In this document: piece after piece, positions 56,951 through 64,000 of the stretch
How positions within the stretch are numbered: the first letter of the stretch is position 1
Layout of the letters: every line of letters begins with the position of its first letter
Assembly (NCBI RefSeq): GCF_024807615.1
Contig: NZ_JANUCJ010000002.1
Location: forward strand, 682,001-746,000
Reading direction: 5' to 3'
Length of the DNA stretch: 64,000 bases
Origin: Tsukamurella ocularis
Lineage (GTDB): Bacteria > Actinomycetota > Actinomycetes > Mycobacteriales > Mycobacteriaceae
Translations under genes and position numbers: made by a program
The notes under the pieces: model-generated
Databases searched by the model: none
Told to the model about the DNA's origin: nothing
The model's input: only the letters and a program-made list of their open reading frames with translations

Positions 56951-57712
56951 TCACGGCCGGACGAGGGTGCCGATCTTCTCCCCCGCGACGGCGCGGGCGA
57001 TGTTCCCCTCCTCCAGGAGATTGAACACCAGCATCGGCATCTTGTTGTCCATGCAGAGGCTGAACGCGGTCGCGTCGGCCACCTTGAGGCCCTTCTCCAG
57101 CGCGGCGCGGTGCGTGATCTCGTCGAACAGCTTCGCGTCGGGGTTGGTGCGCGGGTCGCTGTCGTACACGCCGTCGACGGCCTTCGCCATGAGCACGACC
57201 TCGGCACCGATCTCCAGCGCCCGCTGCGCGGCGGTGGTGTCGGTCGAGAAGTACGGCATGCCCATGCCGGCGCCGAAGATCACGACGCGGCCCTTCTCCA
57301 GGTGGCGCTTGGCGCGCAGCGGCAGGTACGGCTCGGCGACCTGCCCCATGGTGATGGCGGTCTGCACGCGGGTGTCGACGCCCTCCTTCTGCAGGAAGTC
57401 CTGCAGGGCGAGGCAGTTCATCACCGTGCCGAGCATGCCCATGTAGTCCGAGCGGGCGCGGTCCATGCCGCGGTTCTGCAGTTCGGCGCCACGGAAGAAG
57501 TTGCCGCCGCCGATGACGACCGCGACCTCGTGGCCACTGCGCGAGACCTCCGCGATCTGCTGCGCCACCGTGCTCACCACGTCGGGATCGAGCCCTACTT
57601 CGCCGCCGCCGAACATCTCGCCGCCCAGCTTGAGCAGCACGCGCTTGTAGCCGTGCCGCACCTGATGCTCCGTGTCCTGATCCGTCTGCTGTCCCTGGGC
57701 CGTGTCCGTCAC
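56951..57712 (-). CDS. pyrH: UMP kinase
   Basis: A 253-residue hexameric UMP kinase of the amino-acid-kinase fold: [41 protein letters not shown] and [10 protein letters not shown]-adjacent [16 protein letters not shown] start at GTG 57712 because TAGGAT ends 7 bases before it; the in-frame ATG 57721 lies inside that hexamer and would add MVV. 46 bases upstream of frr. Confidence 0.95.
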   Translation of the reverse strand: MTDTAQGQQTDQDTEHQVRHGYKRVLLKLGGEMFGGGEVGLDPDVVSTVAQQIAEVSRSGHEVAVVIGGGNFFRGAELQNRGMDRARSDYMGMLGTVMNCLALQDFLQKEGVDTRVQTAITMGQVAEPYLPLRAKRHLEKGRVVIFGAGMGMPYFSTDTTAAQRALEIGAEVVLMAKAVDGVYDSDPRTNPDAKLFDEITHRAALEKGLKVADATAFSLCMDNKMPMLVFNLLEEGNIARAVAGEKIGTLVRP

Positions 57713-57719
57713 GACGACC

Positions 57720-57725
57720 ATCCTA
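57720..57725 (-). promoter_or_regulatory. -10-like hexamer of pyrH
   Basis: TAGGAT, 7 bases before GTG 57712, overlapping the alternative ATG. Confidence 0.5.
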
Positions 57726-58646
57726 TGCGGGCGGCGCAGTTCCTCGGAGCCGGTCCTCGATCAGGTTGCCCAACGCGCGCTGTCCGGCGACCGTCGGATG
57801 CAATCCATTGGCCTCGGGCTCCTGCGCTGCGAGCTTGATCCCACCCAGGCGCACGTAGGGCTCGGGGGCGCACGCGGTGTGGTCCATCGGGGGCTGGACG
57901 TACATCACCCGACGGTCCGCGGCGACCTCGCGGATGAGCCGGTCGAGGCTGCGGTACCAGGTGCGCCAGTGGTCGACGTTCTCCGCAGGGATCCCGGCCC
58001 GGTCCAGGCAGGCGAGGTCGGGCGGACCGTCGAGCGGGAACAGAGGGAGATAGCCGACGAGGACGACCCGCACGTCCGGCGCGGCGGCCATCTTGATGGC
58101 GTCGACCGTGGCCGCGTACTGCGCGCGCACGAAATTCCAGCCCTGCGAGCCCGGCATGTCCTGGGTGGATGCGGCGGCGCAGCGGTCGTCGGGGTTGCCG
58201 AGGCAGTGCACGACGATGTTGCCGAATCCCAGCGAGTTCGCGCCGATGATGACGGTGACCAACCGGGTGAACGGCCCGACGCCGTACAGCTGCGGCGACG
58301 TGTTCGGCTTCGGCGAGGGCTGGGTGAGGTCGTCGAGCGTGGCTCCGGAGCAGGCGCGGTCCGTGAAGGTGTTGGGCTGCAGCCGCTGCGCGAGGACGTG
58401 CCCGAGGTCGTCGCCGTTCCGGGCACAGAGGTCCATCGGGCGTACCTTGGCGTGGGAACCGGAGGCGGCGTAGCTGTCGCCCATGGAGACGTACTGGGCT
58501 CCGCCCGGGAGGTCCGGGATGTAGCTCACGCCGTTCGTCTGATGATGCTCGTAGCCGCTGCCCCCGCCGATCGCCGTCGACGCCCCGATGGTGAAGACGA
58601 GGCACGCCATGAGGGCGAATGCGATCGCGCGCCGGATCCAGGACAC
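57723..58646 (-). CDS. Secreted SGNH/GDSL hydrolase
   Basis: A 307-residue esterase/lipase-fold protein with signal anchor [20 protein letters not shown]. Block I is [10 protein letters not shown] (Ser nucleophile), block [13 protein letters not shown], block V GLHPTVAG with Asp/His positions. Six cysteines in the mature part suggest disulfides and extracytoplasmic action. GTG 58646 has a leaderless hexamer. Its stop is next to the pyrH promoter. Confidence 0.9.
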   Translation of the reverse strand: MSWIRRAIAFALMACLVFTIGASTAIGGGSGYEHHQTNGVSYIPDLPGGAQYVSMGDSYAASGSHAKVRPMDLCARNGDDLGHVLAQRLQPNTFTDRACSGATLDDLTQPSPKPNTSPQLYGVGPFTRLVTVIIGANSLGFGNIVVHCLGNPDDRCAAASTQDMPGSQGWNFVRAQYAATVDAIKMAAAPDVRVVLVGYLPLFPLDGPPDLACLDRAGIPAENVDHWRTWYRSLDRLIREVAADRRVMYVQPPMDHTACAPEPYVRLGGIKLAAQEPEANGLHPTVAGQRALGNLIEDRLRGTAPPA

Positions 58647-58653
58647 CCCGGCG

Positions 58654-58659
58654 ACACTA
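58654..58659 (-). promoter_or_regulatory. -10-like hexamer of the SGNH hydrolase gene
   Basis: TAGTGT, 7 bases before GTG 58646, at the very end of the AraC-family gene. Confidence 0.5.
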
Positions 58660-59442
58660 CACAGGCGTGAATTCGCTCCTGCGACGCGCGAGGTACGCCG
58701 AGGGCGAGTACCCGAGGAAGGCGCGCACATCGCGGCTCAGGTGGGCCTGATCGGCGTACCCGGCCCGGACCGCGACCTCGGCGGCGCTCCCGCCCGCCTC
58801 GAGGGCGTGGCGCGCGGCGTCGAAGCGCATCAGGCGGGCCGCCTGCTTGATCCCCATGCCGAACTCCGCGGTGAACTTCATCGCCAGGTACCGGGCCGAC
58901 CACCCGGATCGCTCGACGAGCTCGGCGACGGTGACCCGTCCCCGCCGAGCAGAGAGGTGAGCCCATGCCGCCGCGGCGTCCGGCTGGACCTCGCTGCCCG
59001 AGGTCGCGTACCGCGCCAGGACGGCGGCCGCGACCGCCTCGCGGTCGGCGACGGGGGCCGCCGCCACGCGACCGTACAGCTCGTCGGCGAGCTCCGGGGA
59101 GAGGTCGTCGAGCTCGACGGCCTCTCCCCCGAGCTCGGCCGCCGGGGCACCGGTGAGGGCACGGACGAGGCTCGGCCGCACGTCCACCTGGACGCCGCGC
59201 TGCAGCCCGTCGTGGTGCACCAGGTACGGCGTGGGGTGCATGCCGGACAGGCAGAGCCGGAACGTGGTGCGATCCGGCAGGCCCGGGCCCGTCAGGTCCA
59301 GGCCGTGCCCGAGGTCGATGATCATCGTGAGGGTCGGCGAGGGAACGGCGAGGTGGGTGCCCGGACGCACGCCGCTGATGTCGTACGCGGCGGCCCGGGC
59401 GATCCCGGGCGCCGTCACCCCGCGTAGGTACCGAAACTCCAC
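58657..59442 (-). CDS. AraC-family transcriptional regulator
   Basis: A 261-residue regulator with an N-terminal sensor-like β domain and C-terminal double HTH: GRVTVAELVERSGWSARYLA, then KFTAEFGMGIKQAARLMRF and AEVAVRAGYADQAHLSRDV with the AraC signature tail FLGYSPSAYL. GTG 59442 is preferred because GGAGG is 7 bases upstream; GTG 59418, overlapping the VOC stop, is an alternative. It overlaps the VOC gene by 28 bases, so both are translated from one message. Confidence 0.85.
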   Translation of the reverse strand: MEFRYLRGVTAPGIARAAAYDISGVRPGTHLAVPSPTLTMIIDLGHGLDLTGPGLPDRTTFRLCLSGMHPTPYLVHHDGLQRGVQVDVRPSLVRALTGAPAAELGGEAVELDDLSPELADELYGRVAAAPVADREAVAAAVLARYATSGSEVQPDAAAAWAHLSARRGRVTVAELVERSGWSARYLAMKFTAEFGMGIKQAARLMRFDAARHALEAGGSAAEVAVRAGYADQAHLSRDVRAFLGYSPSAYLARRRSEFTPV

Positions 59443-59810
59443 GTATTGCCCTCCGGATCGGCGACGGAGAATCCCTTGGATCCATAGTCCTCCTCCGCCA
59501 TGTCCCGCACCAGGCGGGCGCCGAGCTCCTGCGCGCGGGCGTAGACGGCGTCGGGGTCGGTGACGACCACGTAGACGCTGCCGCTGCCGCGCGGCGTGGA
59601 GAAGGTGGTGTCCTGCTTGCAGGTGGAGTGGACCATGACCCGGCCGCCGTCGGGCCACAGCATCTCGGAGTGGACGACCTCGCCGTCCCCGTCGCCCTCG
59701 ACGAGGATGCCCTCGTCGAAGCCGATCCCCCGCAGCCAGGCCCGCGCGGCGAGCGCGTCGTCGTAGGTGAGTCCGGGCCAGATGTTGGTGTCCTTGCGTG
59801 TGCTGTTCAT
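59415..59810 (-). CDS. VOC-family (glyoxalase-like) protein
   Basis: A 131-residue vicinal-oxygen-chelate protein in the PhnB/bleomycin-resistance style: TYDDALAARAWLRGIGFDEG, SVYVVVTDPDAVYARAQELGA and FSVADPEGNTWSFGTY. Small-molecule binding or lyase activity likely; ligand unknown. ATG 59810 follows GAGGG. The downstream overlapping AraC regulator suggests local control. Confidence 0.85.
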   Translation of the reverse strand: MNSTRKDTNIWPGLTYDDALAARAWLRGIGFDEGILVEGDGDGEVVHSEMLWPDGGRVMVHSTCKQDTTFSTPRGSGSVYVVVTDPDAVYARAQELGARLVRDMAEEDYGSKGFSVADPEGNTWSFGTYAG

Positions 59811-59881
59811 GCCCTCAAGACTGGCAGCCGGCGGCACCGTCGGGCTTGAAGATTTCGGCACGCCCACCCGCCCCCCCCCCG

Positions 59882-59940
59882 ATTGAACGACGTTCTGGAG
59901 AGGAAAACCCCAGGTCGGAATCTCCAAAACAGCGTTCAAT
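59882..59940. repeat. 20-bp imperfect inverted repeat next to a C-run
   Basis: Arms 59882-59901 and 59921-59940 pair at 17 of 20 positions around a 19-base loop; a run of ten C (59871-59880) flanks it. It lies between the VOC start and the tsf terminator in a 202-bp gap with no gene. Confidence 0.7.
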
Positions 59941-59964
59941 TCGCGGGGGCCGACAGACGACGAA

Positions 59965-59990
59965 GCCCGCACCGACGGATCGGTGCGGGC
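59965..59990 (-). terminator. Terminator downstream of tsf
   Basis: Perfect 11-bp stem GCCCGCACCGA / TCGGTGCGGGC with loop CGGA, 23 bases after the tsf stop. Confidence 0.8.
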
Positions 59991-60012
59991 CTCGTGCGCG
60001 GGGACGGAGGAG

Positions 60013-60837
60013 TTACTCCTGGCCGACCTCGAAGCGGGTGAAGGCGAGGACCTTCACGCCGGACTCGTCCAGCACCTGCTGGACCGACTTCTTGTTGTCG
60101 GTCACCGACGGCTGGTCGGGGAGGACGGTGTCCTTGTAGTAGGCCACGGTCTTGCCCTCGACGATCTTCGCCAGCGCCTGCTCCGGCTTGCCCTCGGCAC
60201 GCGCGGTCTCCTCGGCGATGCGACGCTCGTTCTCGATGACGTCGGCCGGAACCTCATCCCGGCTGGCGTACTTCGCCTTGAGCGCGGCGACCTGCATACC
60301 GGCACCGCGAGCGGCCTCGGCAGCGGCGTCACCCTCGCCCGAGAACGAGACCAGCACGCCCACAGCGGGCGGCAGGTCGGTGCTGCGCTTGTGCAGGTAG
60401 ACGGCGACGGGGCCGTCGTACCGCGCGATGCGACGCACGACCAGCTTCTCGCCCAGCTTGGCCGACGCGGCCTCGATGCGCGAAGCGACGGTCTCGCCGT
60501 CGAGCGGCAGCTCGAGCACGGCCTCGACGGTGGCAGCGTCCGACGCGGCAGCGGCGCCGACGATCGCGTCGGCGAGCTCCTGGAACTCCGCGTTCTTCGC
60601 GACGAAGTCCGTCTCGGAGTTGAGCTCGATGAGCACGCCGTCCTTGGCGGCCACGAGGCCCTCGGCGGTGGAACGACCGGCGCGCTTGCCGACGTCCTTC
60701 GCGCCCTTGATGCGCAGCACCTCGACGGCCTTGTCGAAATCGCCGTCGGTCTCGGTGAGCGCGTTCTTGCAGTCCATCATCCCCGACCCGGTGAGGTCGC
60801 GGAGACGCTTGACGTCAGCGGCGGTGTAGTTCGCCAT
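60013..60837 (-). CDS. tsf: Elongation factor Ts
   Basis: A 274-residue EF-Ts, nucleotide exchange factor for EF-Tu. N-terminal UBA-like region ([26 protein letters not shown]), then [17 protein letters not shown] in the core. Follows rpsB by 44 bases in the standard rpsB-tsf operon and ends at a strong hairpin. Confidence 0.97.
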   Translation of the reverse strand: MANYTAADVKRLRDLTGSGMMDCKNALTETDGDFDKAVEVLRIKGAKDVGKRAGRSTAEGLVAAKDGVLIELNSETDFVAKNAEFQELADAIVGAAAASDAATVEAVLELPLDGETVASRIEAASAKLGEKLVVRRIARYDGPVAVYLHKRSTDLPPAVGVLVSFSGEGDAAAEAARGAGMQVAALKAKYASRDEVPADVIENERRIAEETARAEGKPEQALAKIVEGKTVAYYKDTVLPDQPSVTDNKKSVQQVLDESGVKVLAFTRFEVGQE

Positions 60838-60881
60838 GTATGCGGCTCCTTGCAGTAGAAGGGAATCGGTCCGAGACCGGA

Positions 60882-61724
60882 TCAGGCCTCGGGGGTCTCG
60901 GCGGGAGCCTCGGTCGCAGCGGCCTCGGCCGCGGGGGCCTCGGCAGCGACGGTGGCGGACTCCAGCAGCTCCTGCTCCCACTCGGCGAGGGGCTCGCCGG
61001 CACCGGCCTCGGGCTTGGCATCGCCGGTGGCGACGCCCGCACGGGCCTGCACGCCCTCGGCCACGGCCGAAGCCACGACCTTGGTCAGCAGCGCGGCGGA
61101 GCGGATCGCGTCGTCGTTACCCGGGATCGGGTAGTCGACGAGGTCGGGATCGCAGTTGGTGTCGAGGATCGCGATGACCGGGATGCCCAGCTTGCGGGCC
61201 TCGCCGACGGCGATGTGCTCCTTGTTGGTGTCCACGACCCAGATGGCCGAGGGGACCTTGGCCATGTCGCGGATGCCGCCGAGGGTGCGCTCGAGCTTGT
61301 TCTTCTCACGCGTGAGCATGAGGATTTCCTTCTTGGTGCGACCCTCGAAGCCACCGGTCTGCTCCATGGTCTCCAGCTCCTTCATCCGCTGAAGGCGCTT
61401 GTGGACCGTCTGGAAGTTGGTGAGCATGCCGCCCAGCCAGCGCTGGTTCACGTAGGGCATGCCGACGCGGGTGGCCTCTTCGGCGATCGACTCCTGGGCC
61501 TGCTTCTTGGTACCGACGAAGAGGACGGTGCCACCGTGGGCGACGGTCTCCTTGACGAACTCGTAGGCCTTGTCGATGTAGGTCAGCGTCTGCTGCAGAT
61601 CGATGATGTAGATGCCGTTGCGGTCGGTGAAGATGAAACGCTTCATCTTCGGGTTCCACCGACGGGTCTGGTGACCGAAGTGCGCGCCGCTGTCCAGCAG
61701 CTGCTTCATGGTGACGACAGCCAT
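60882..61724 (-). CDS. rpsB: 30S ribosomal protein S2
   Basis: A 280-residue S2: [50 protein letters not shown] and [20 protein letters not shown]. The C-terminal ~40 residues are an Ala/Glu-rich acidic tail typical of actinobacteria. ATG 61724 has AGAGG 5 bases upstream. The ~200-nt region upstream is unusually structured. Confidence 0.97.
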   Translation of the reverse strand: MAVVTMKQLLDSGAHFGHQTRRWNPKMKRFIFTDRNGIYIIDLQQTLTYIDKAYEFVKETVAHGGTVLFVGTKKQAQESIAEEATRVGMPYVNQRWLGGMLTNFQTVHKRLQRMKELETMEQTGGFEGRTKKEILMLTREKNKLERTLGGIRDMAKVPSAIWVVDTNKEHIAVGEARKLGIPVIAILDTNCDPDLVDYPIPGNDDAIRSAALLTKVVASAVAEGVQARAGVATGDAKPEAGAGEPLAEWEQELLESATVAAEAPAAEAAATEAPAETPEA

Positions 61725-61819
61725 GATGCCTCTTTCGTAATTGCAGTTGTACACGCCGCGACGACCCCCGGATCCGCTGGTCAGCGGGCGAGAGTGGTGC
61801 GCGGTGTCCTGGTGCTCCG

Positions 61820-61858
61820 CCGCGCTGCACTCCTTCGAGGAAGGAGACCGCGCTGCAC
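61820..61858 (-). promoter_or_regulatory. Repeat-flanked hairpin in the rpsB 5' region
   Basis: An 11-bp direct repeat (CCGCGCTGCAC at 61820-61830 and 61848-61858) brackets a 5-bp stem-loop (TCCTT-CGAGG-AAGGA, 61831-61845). About 100 nt upstream of rpsB; a candidate for S2 autoregulation. CCATAGGG also occurs twice (61866-61873, 61902-61909). No gene in 61725-62020. Confidence 0.35.
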
Positions 61859-61940
61859 GGCACGCCCATAGGGCGACTGGGGAACACGCGTAGTCACCCC
61901 GCCATAGGGACGGAGTGCAAGGGCAAGTGTACGCCCGCGA

Positions 61941-61979
61941 CGTCGACCTGCGAAATCGCCGGGATTCCGCAGGTCGACG
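61941..61979 (-). terminator. Hairpin downstream of the symporter gene
   Basis: Perfect 12-bp arms CGTCGACCTGCG / CGCAGGTCGACG with a 15-base loop, 42 bases after the AGCS stop. Confidence 0.7.
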
Positions 61980-62020
61980 GCACCAAGCTCCCGCTCGGCG
62001 TCGACGGTGCCGAGCGCCGG

Positions 62021-63559
62021 CTAGGCGTCGACCGGGTCGGCGCGACGCGACGCGGCGCGCTCCTCCCAGAAGGTCGCGTTGACGATGCCCAGCGGTGCCG
62101 GGTCGAACTGCGGGTCGATCCCCAGCTTCTGCTGCCGCTCGAAGTCACGGAGAGTCTTGAAGGCCGCGTTCTGCAGGACCAGGATGCCGATGATGTTGAG
62201 CCAGGCCATGAGTCCGACGCCGAGGTCGCCCATCGCCCAGGCGTCCTTCGCGGTCGACACGGCGCCGACCGCGACCGAGGCCAGGATCAGCACCTGCAGC
62301 AACATCGTCAGGATGCGGCCAAGCGGGGCGCTGAGGACGGGCACGATCGCGGTGGCCGCGCGGCCCAGGATGAACCGCAGGTTCGTCTCGGCCATGTAGT
62401 AGTAGGCGACGATCGTCGTGAAGCAGAAGAAGGCCAACGAGATCGCGATGAAGCTGGCGCCGGAGCCGTTGAAGACGGTGTCGAAGCCCTGCTGCGCATA
62501 CGCGGGCCCGACCTCCGGATCGCCGACGAGCGCGCCGCCGTCGGCGAGCACGCGGCCGGACGCGGAGTCGCCCTCGAAGACGCGGTAGGCGCCGGTGCTG
62601 AGGATGATGAAGGCGGTGGCGGAGCAGACGAAGAGGGTGTCGACGTACACGGCGAAGGCCTGCGCGAGACCCTGCTTGGCGGGGTGGCTGACCTCGGCGG
62701 CCGCGGCGGCGTGCGGGCCGGTGCCCTGCCCGGCCTCGTTGGAGTAGACGCCGCGCTTGACGCCCCACATGACAGCAGTGCCGACGAGCGCACCGAAGCC
62801 GGCGGACAGGTCGAAGGCTTCGCGGACGATCAGCTCGAGGACGCCGGGAATCGCTCCGGCGTTGAAGGCCATGATGATCAGGGCCGCCGCGATGTACAGG
62901 ATCGCCATGAACGGCACAACCACGGACGCGAAGGTCGCGATTCGCTTGACCCCGCCGATGATGACGAAGGCCAACACGATGACGGTGCCGAGGGCTGCGA
63001 CCCAGGGCTCGATCCCCCAGGCGCCCTCCATGGCGACGGCCATCGAATTCGCCTGCACCATCGGCATGAGCAGGCCGCAAGCCAGCACGGTGACCGCGGC
63101 AAAGAGCAGGCCGTAGAAGTTCCCGACGACCGCGTACTTGCCGTGCGCGAGGGCGCGGCGGAAGTAGTAGGCGGGGCCGCCGCGGTACTCGCCCGTGAGC
63201 TGGTCACGCTCCTTGTAGATCTGGCCGAGCGTGCACTCGACGTACGACGTCGATGCACCGAGGAAGGCCATCACCCACATCCACAGCACTGCGCCCGGTC
63301 CGCCGAAGGCGATCGCGGTGGCGACACCCGCGATATTGCCGGTGCCCACGCGCCCAGCGAGCGACATCGCGAGCGCCTGGAACGAGCTCACGCCCGACCC
63401 GGACCTCTCGCCGTGGATGAGTTGGCCGAGCATGGCCGGGATCTGACGAACCTGCACCAGCCTCGAGCGGATCGAGAAGTAGACGCCGACCCCGAGGCAC
63501 AGGTAGATCAGGGCGGGGCTCCACACGTACTCGTTCAGGGTTGCCAGCAGGTCAGACAT
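62021..63559 (-). CDS. Alanine/glycine:cation symporter (AGCS family)
   Basis: A 512-residue, ~11-TM sodium- or proton-coupled importer of alanine/glycine. Family blocks: [53 protein letters not shown] and [23 protein letters not shown] 63559 has a leaderless hexamer. Divergent partners absent; the next gene upstream is a TetR regulator on the same strand. Confidence 0.95.
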   Translation of the reverse strand: MSDLLATLNEYVWSPALIYLCLGVGVYFSIRSRLVQVRQIPAMLGQLIHGERSGSGVSSFQALAMSLAGRVGTGNIAGVATAIAFGGPGAVLWMWVMAFLGASTSYVECTLGQIYKERDQLTGEYRGGPAYYFRRALAHGKYAVVGNFYGLLFAAVTVLACGLLMPMVQANSMAVAMEGAWGIEPWVAALGTVIVLAFVIIGGVKRIATFASVVVPFMAILYIAAALIIMAFNAGAIPGVLELIVREAFDLSAGFGALVGTAVMWGVKRGVYSNEAGQGTGPHAAAAAEVSHPAKQGLAQAFAVYVDTLFVCSATAFIILSTGAYRVFEGDSASGRVLADGGALVGDPEVGPAYAQQGFDTVFNGSGASFIAISLAFFCFTTIVAYYYMAETNLRFILGRAATAIVPVLSAPLGRILTMLLQVLILASVAVGAVSTAKDAWAMGDLGVGLMAWLNIIGILVLQNAAFKTLRDFERQQKLGIDPQFDPAPLGIVNATFWEERAASRRADPVDA

Positions 63560-63566
63560 GCGAGCA

Positions 63567-63572
63567 ACCCTA
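63567..63572 (-). promoter_or_regulatory. -10-like hexamer of the symporter gene
   Basis: TAGGGT, 7 bases before ATG 63559. Confidence 0.5.
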
Positions 63573-63613
63573 AAGGGAAATCCAAGAGATCGGGGCACAT
63601 CCACGACCTTTGG

Positions 63614-64000
63614 TTACTCACAAGTAATCTCACCGTAAAGATACGTCGCCGCACAGCCGGGCAGCCGAGCGGCGAGGCCGTCCAGCAGGAAGCGCACGGC
63701 GTCGTCGAAGCGCTCATCGGGCGCGCCCCAGGCCGTCGGCCCGGCCTGCGCCGCGAGGGGGTGCTCCGCCGCACCGATCGCTGTCGCACGGGCGACCGGG
63801 TCGTACCCCTCGACGGGCACACCGTCGGAGCCGAAGACCTCCTGCTCCTCGATGACGAACCCCACCACCAGGTCCCGCAGGGTGGACATGGCGAGCGCGG
63901 CATCGCGCAGCGGGAATCCGGCGTCGACCAGCAGGCGCAAGGGCCGCTCGCTCGCGCGAAGGACGGCGACGTCCGTGAACTTCGACCCGCTGAAGACCCG
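63614..64000 (-). CDS. TetR-family regulator, C-terminal part (truncated by window edge)
   Basis: The frame is open to the last base, so the DNA-binding N-terminus lies outside. The visible ~128 residues (LRLLVDAGFPLRDAALAMSTL, RDLVVGFVIEEQEVF, DDAVRFLLDGLAARL) match the TetR_C ligand domain of tetracycline-repressor-type proteins. It is upstream of, and co-directional with, the AGCS symporter and may control it or a gene beyond the edge. Confidence 0.75.
   Translation of the reverse strand, partial: RVFSGSKFTDVAVLRASERPLRLLVDAGFPLRDAALAMSTLRDLVVGFVIEEQEVFGSDGVPVEGYDPVARATAIGAAEHPLAAQAGPTAWGAPDERFDDAVRFLLDGLAARLPGCAATYLYGEITCE

Overview
The window is about 70% G+C, with mostly GTG/ATG starts and dense coding. 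It carries a mycothiol reductase, an EfpA-type efflux pump and a ppiB-free but otherwise very mycobacterial gene order, which points to the order Mycobacteriales. From memory of the M. tuberculosis map, the backbone follows Rv2836c to Rv2890c: dinF, DHH phosphoesterase, rbfA, infB, ylxR, nusA, rimP, Rv2843/Rv2844, proS, efpA, cysG, cobB, cobO, Mg-chelatase, GNAT, mqo, Rv2854, mtr, map, PBP lipoprotein, GNAT, ispG, rip1, dxr, DUF2631, rlmN, cdsA, frr, pyrH, tsf, rpsB. The genus cannot be fixed by eye; a non-Mycobacterium member such as Tsukamurella is a guess only.

Layout. 1-4.6 kb: the end of an ion-channel-like membrane protein, then an accessory nitrogen-scavenging set (NCS1 permease, FmdB-like zinc ribbon, formamidase) with a divergent HNH nuclease. 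4.6-13.3 kb: a small secreted protein, MATE transporter, and the conserved translation/transcription block rimP-nusA-ylxR-infB, followed by rbfA and a DHH phosphoesterase. 13.3-17.7 kb: a lipoprotein/ferritin-like pair, a repeat-rich membrane protein, proS and yaaA. 17.7-22.7 kb: two tandem EfpA-like pumps with long proline/glutamine-rich tails. 22.9-33.5 kb: siroheme/cobalamin genes (cysG, cobB, cobO, chelatase), mqo, a hydrolase, mtr and a 33-residue metallothionein-like peptide. 33.5-42.5 kb: hydrolase, cobQ, map, a frameshifted GNAT remnant, a penicillin-binding lipoprotein, thiolase, SDR. 42.5-54 kb: TetR, an exported agmatine deiminase, ispG-rip1-dxr (isoprenoid synthesis and intramembrane proteolysis), a siderophore-interacting/methyltransferase-like fusion, Uma2 and small DUF genes. 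54-64 kb: rlmN, MFS, cdsA-frr-pyrH, SGNH hydrolase, AraC/VOC pair, tsf-rpsB, an alanine:sodium symporter and a truncated TetR gene at the edge.

A feature that ties the window together is promoter architecture. Nineteen genes have a TANNNT -10-like hexamer ending exactly 6 or 7 bases before the start codon with no Shine-Dalgarno, the signature of leaderless transcripts. I used it to choose several start codons. No rRNA, tRNA, CRISPR array, insertion sequence or phage gene was found, and no stretch over about 300 bases lacks a gene or gene remnant. The most unusual items are the SIP/methyltransferase-like fusion under a possible IdeR box, the duplicated efpA with diverging tails, the tiny Cys-rich peptide, the Tat-exported agmatine deiminase, the GNAT frameshift remnant, two enzymes lacking an expected catalytic residue, and a 62-bp tandem duplication between cobO and cobB.
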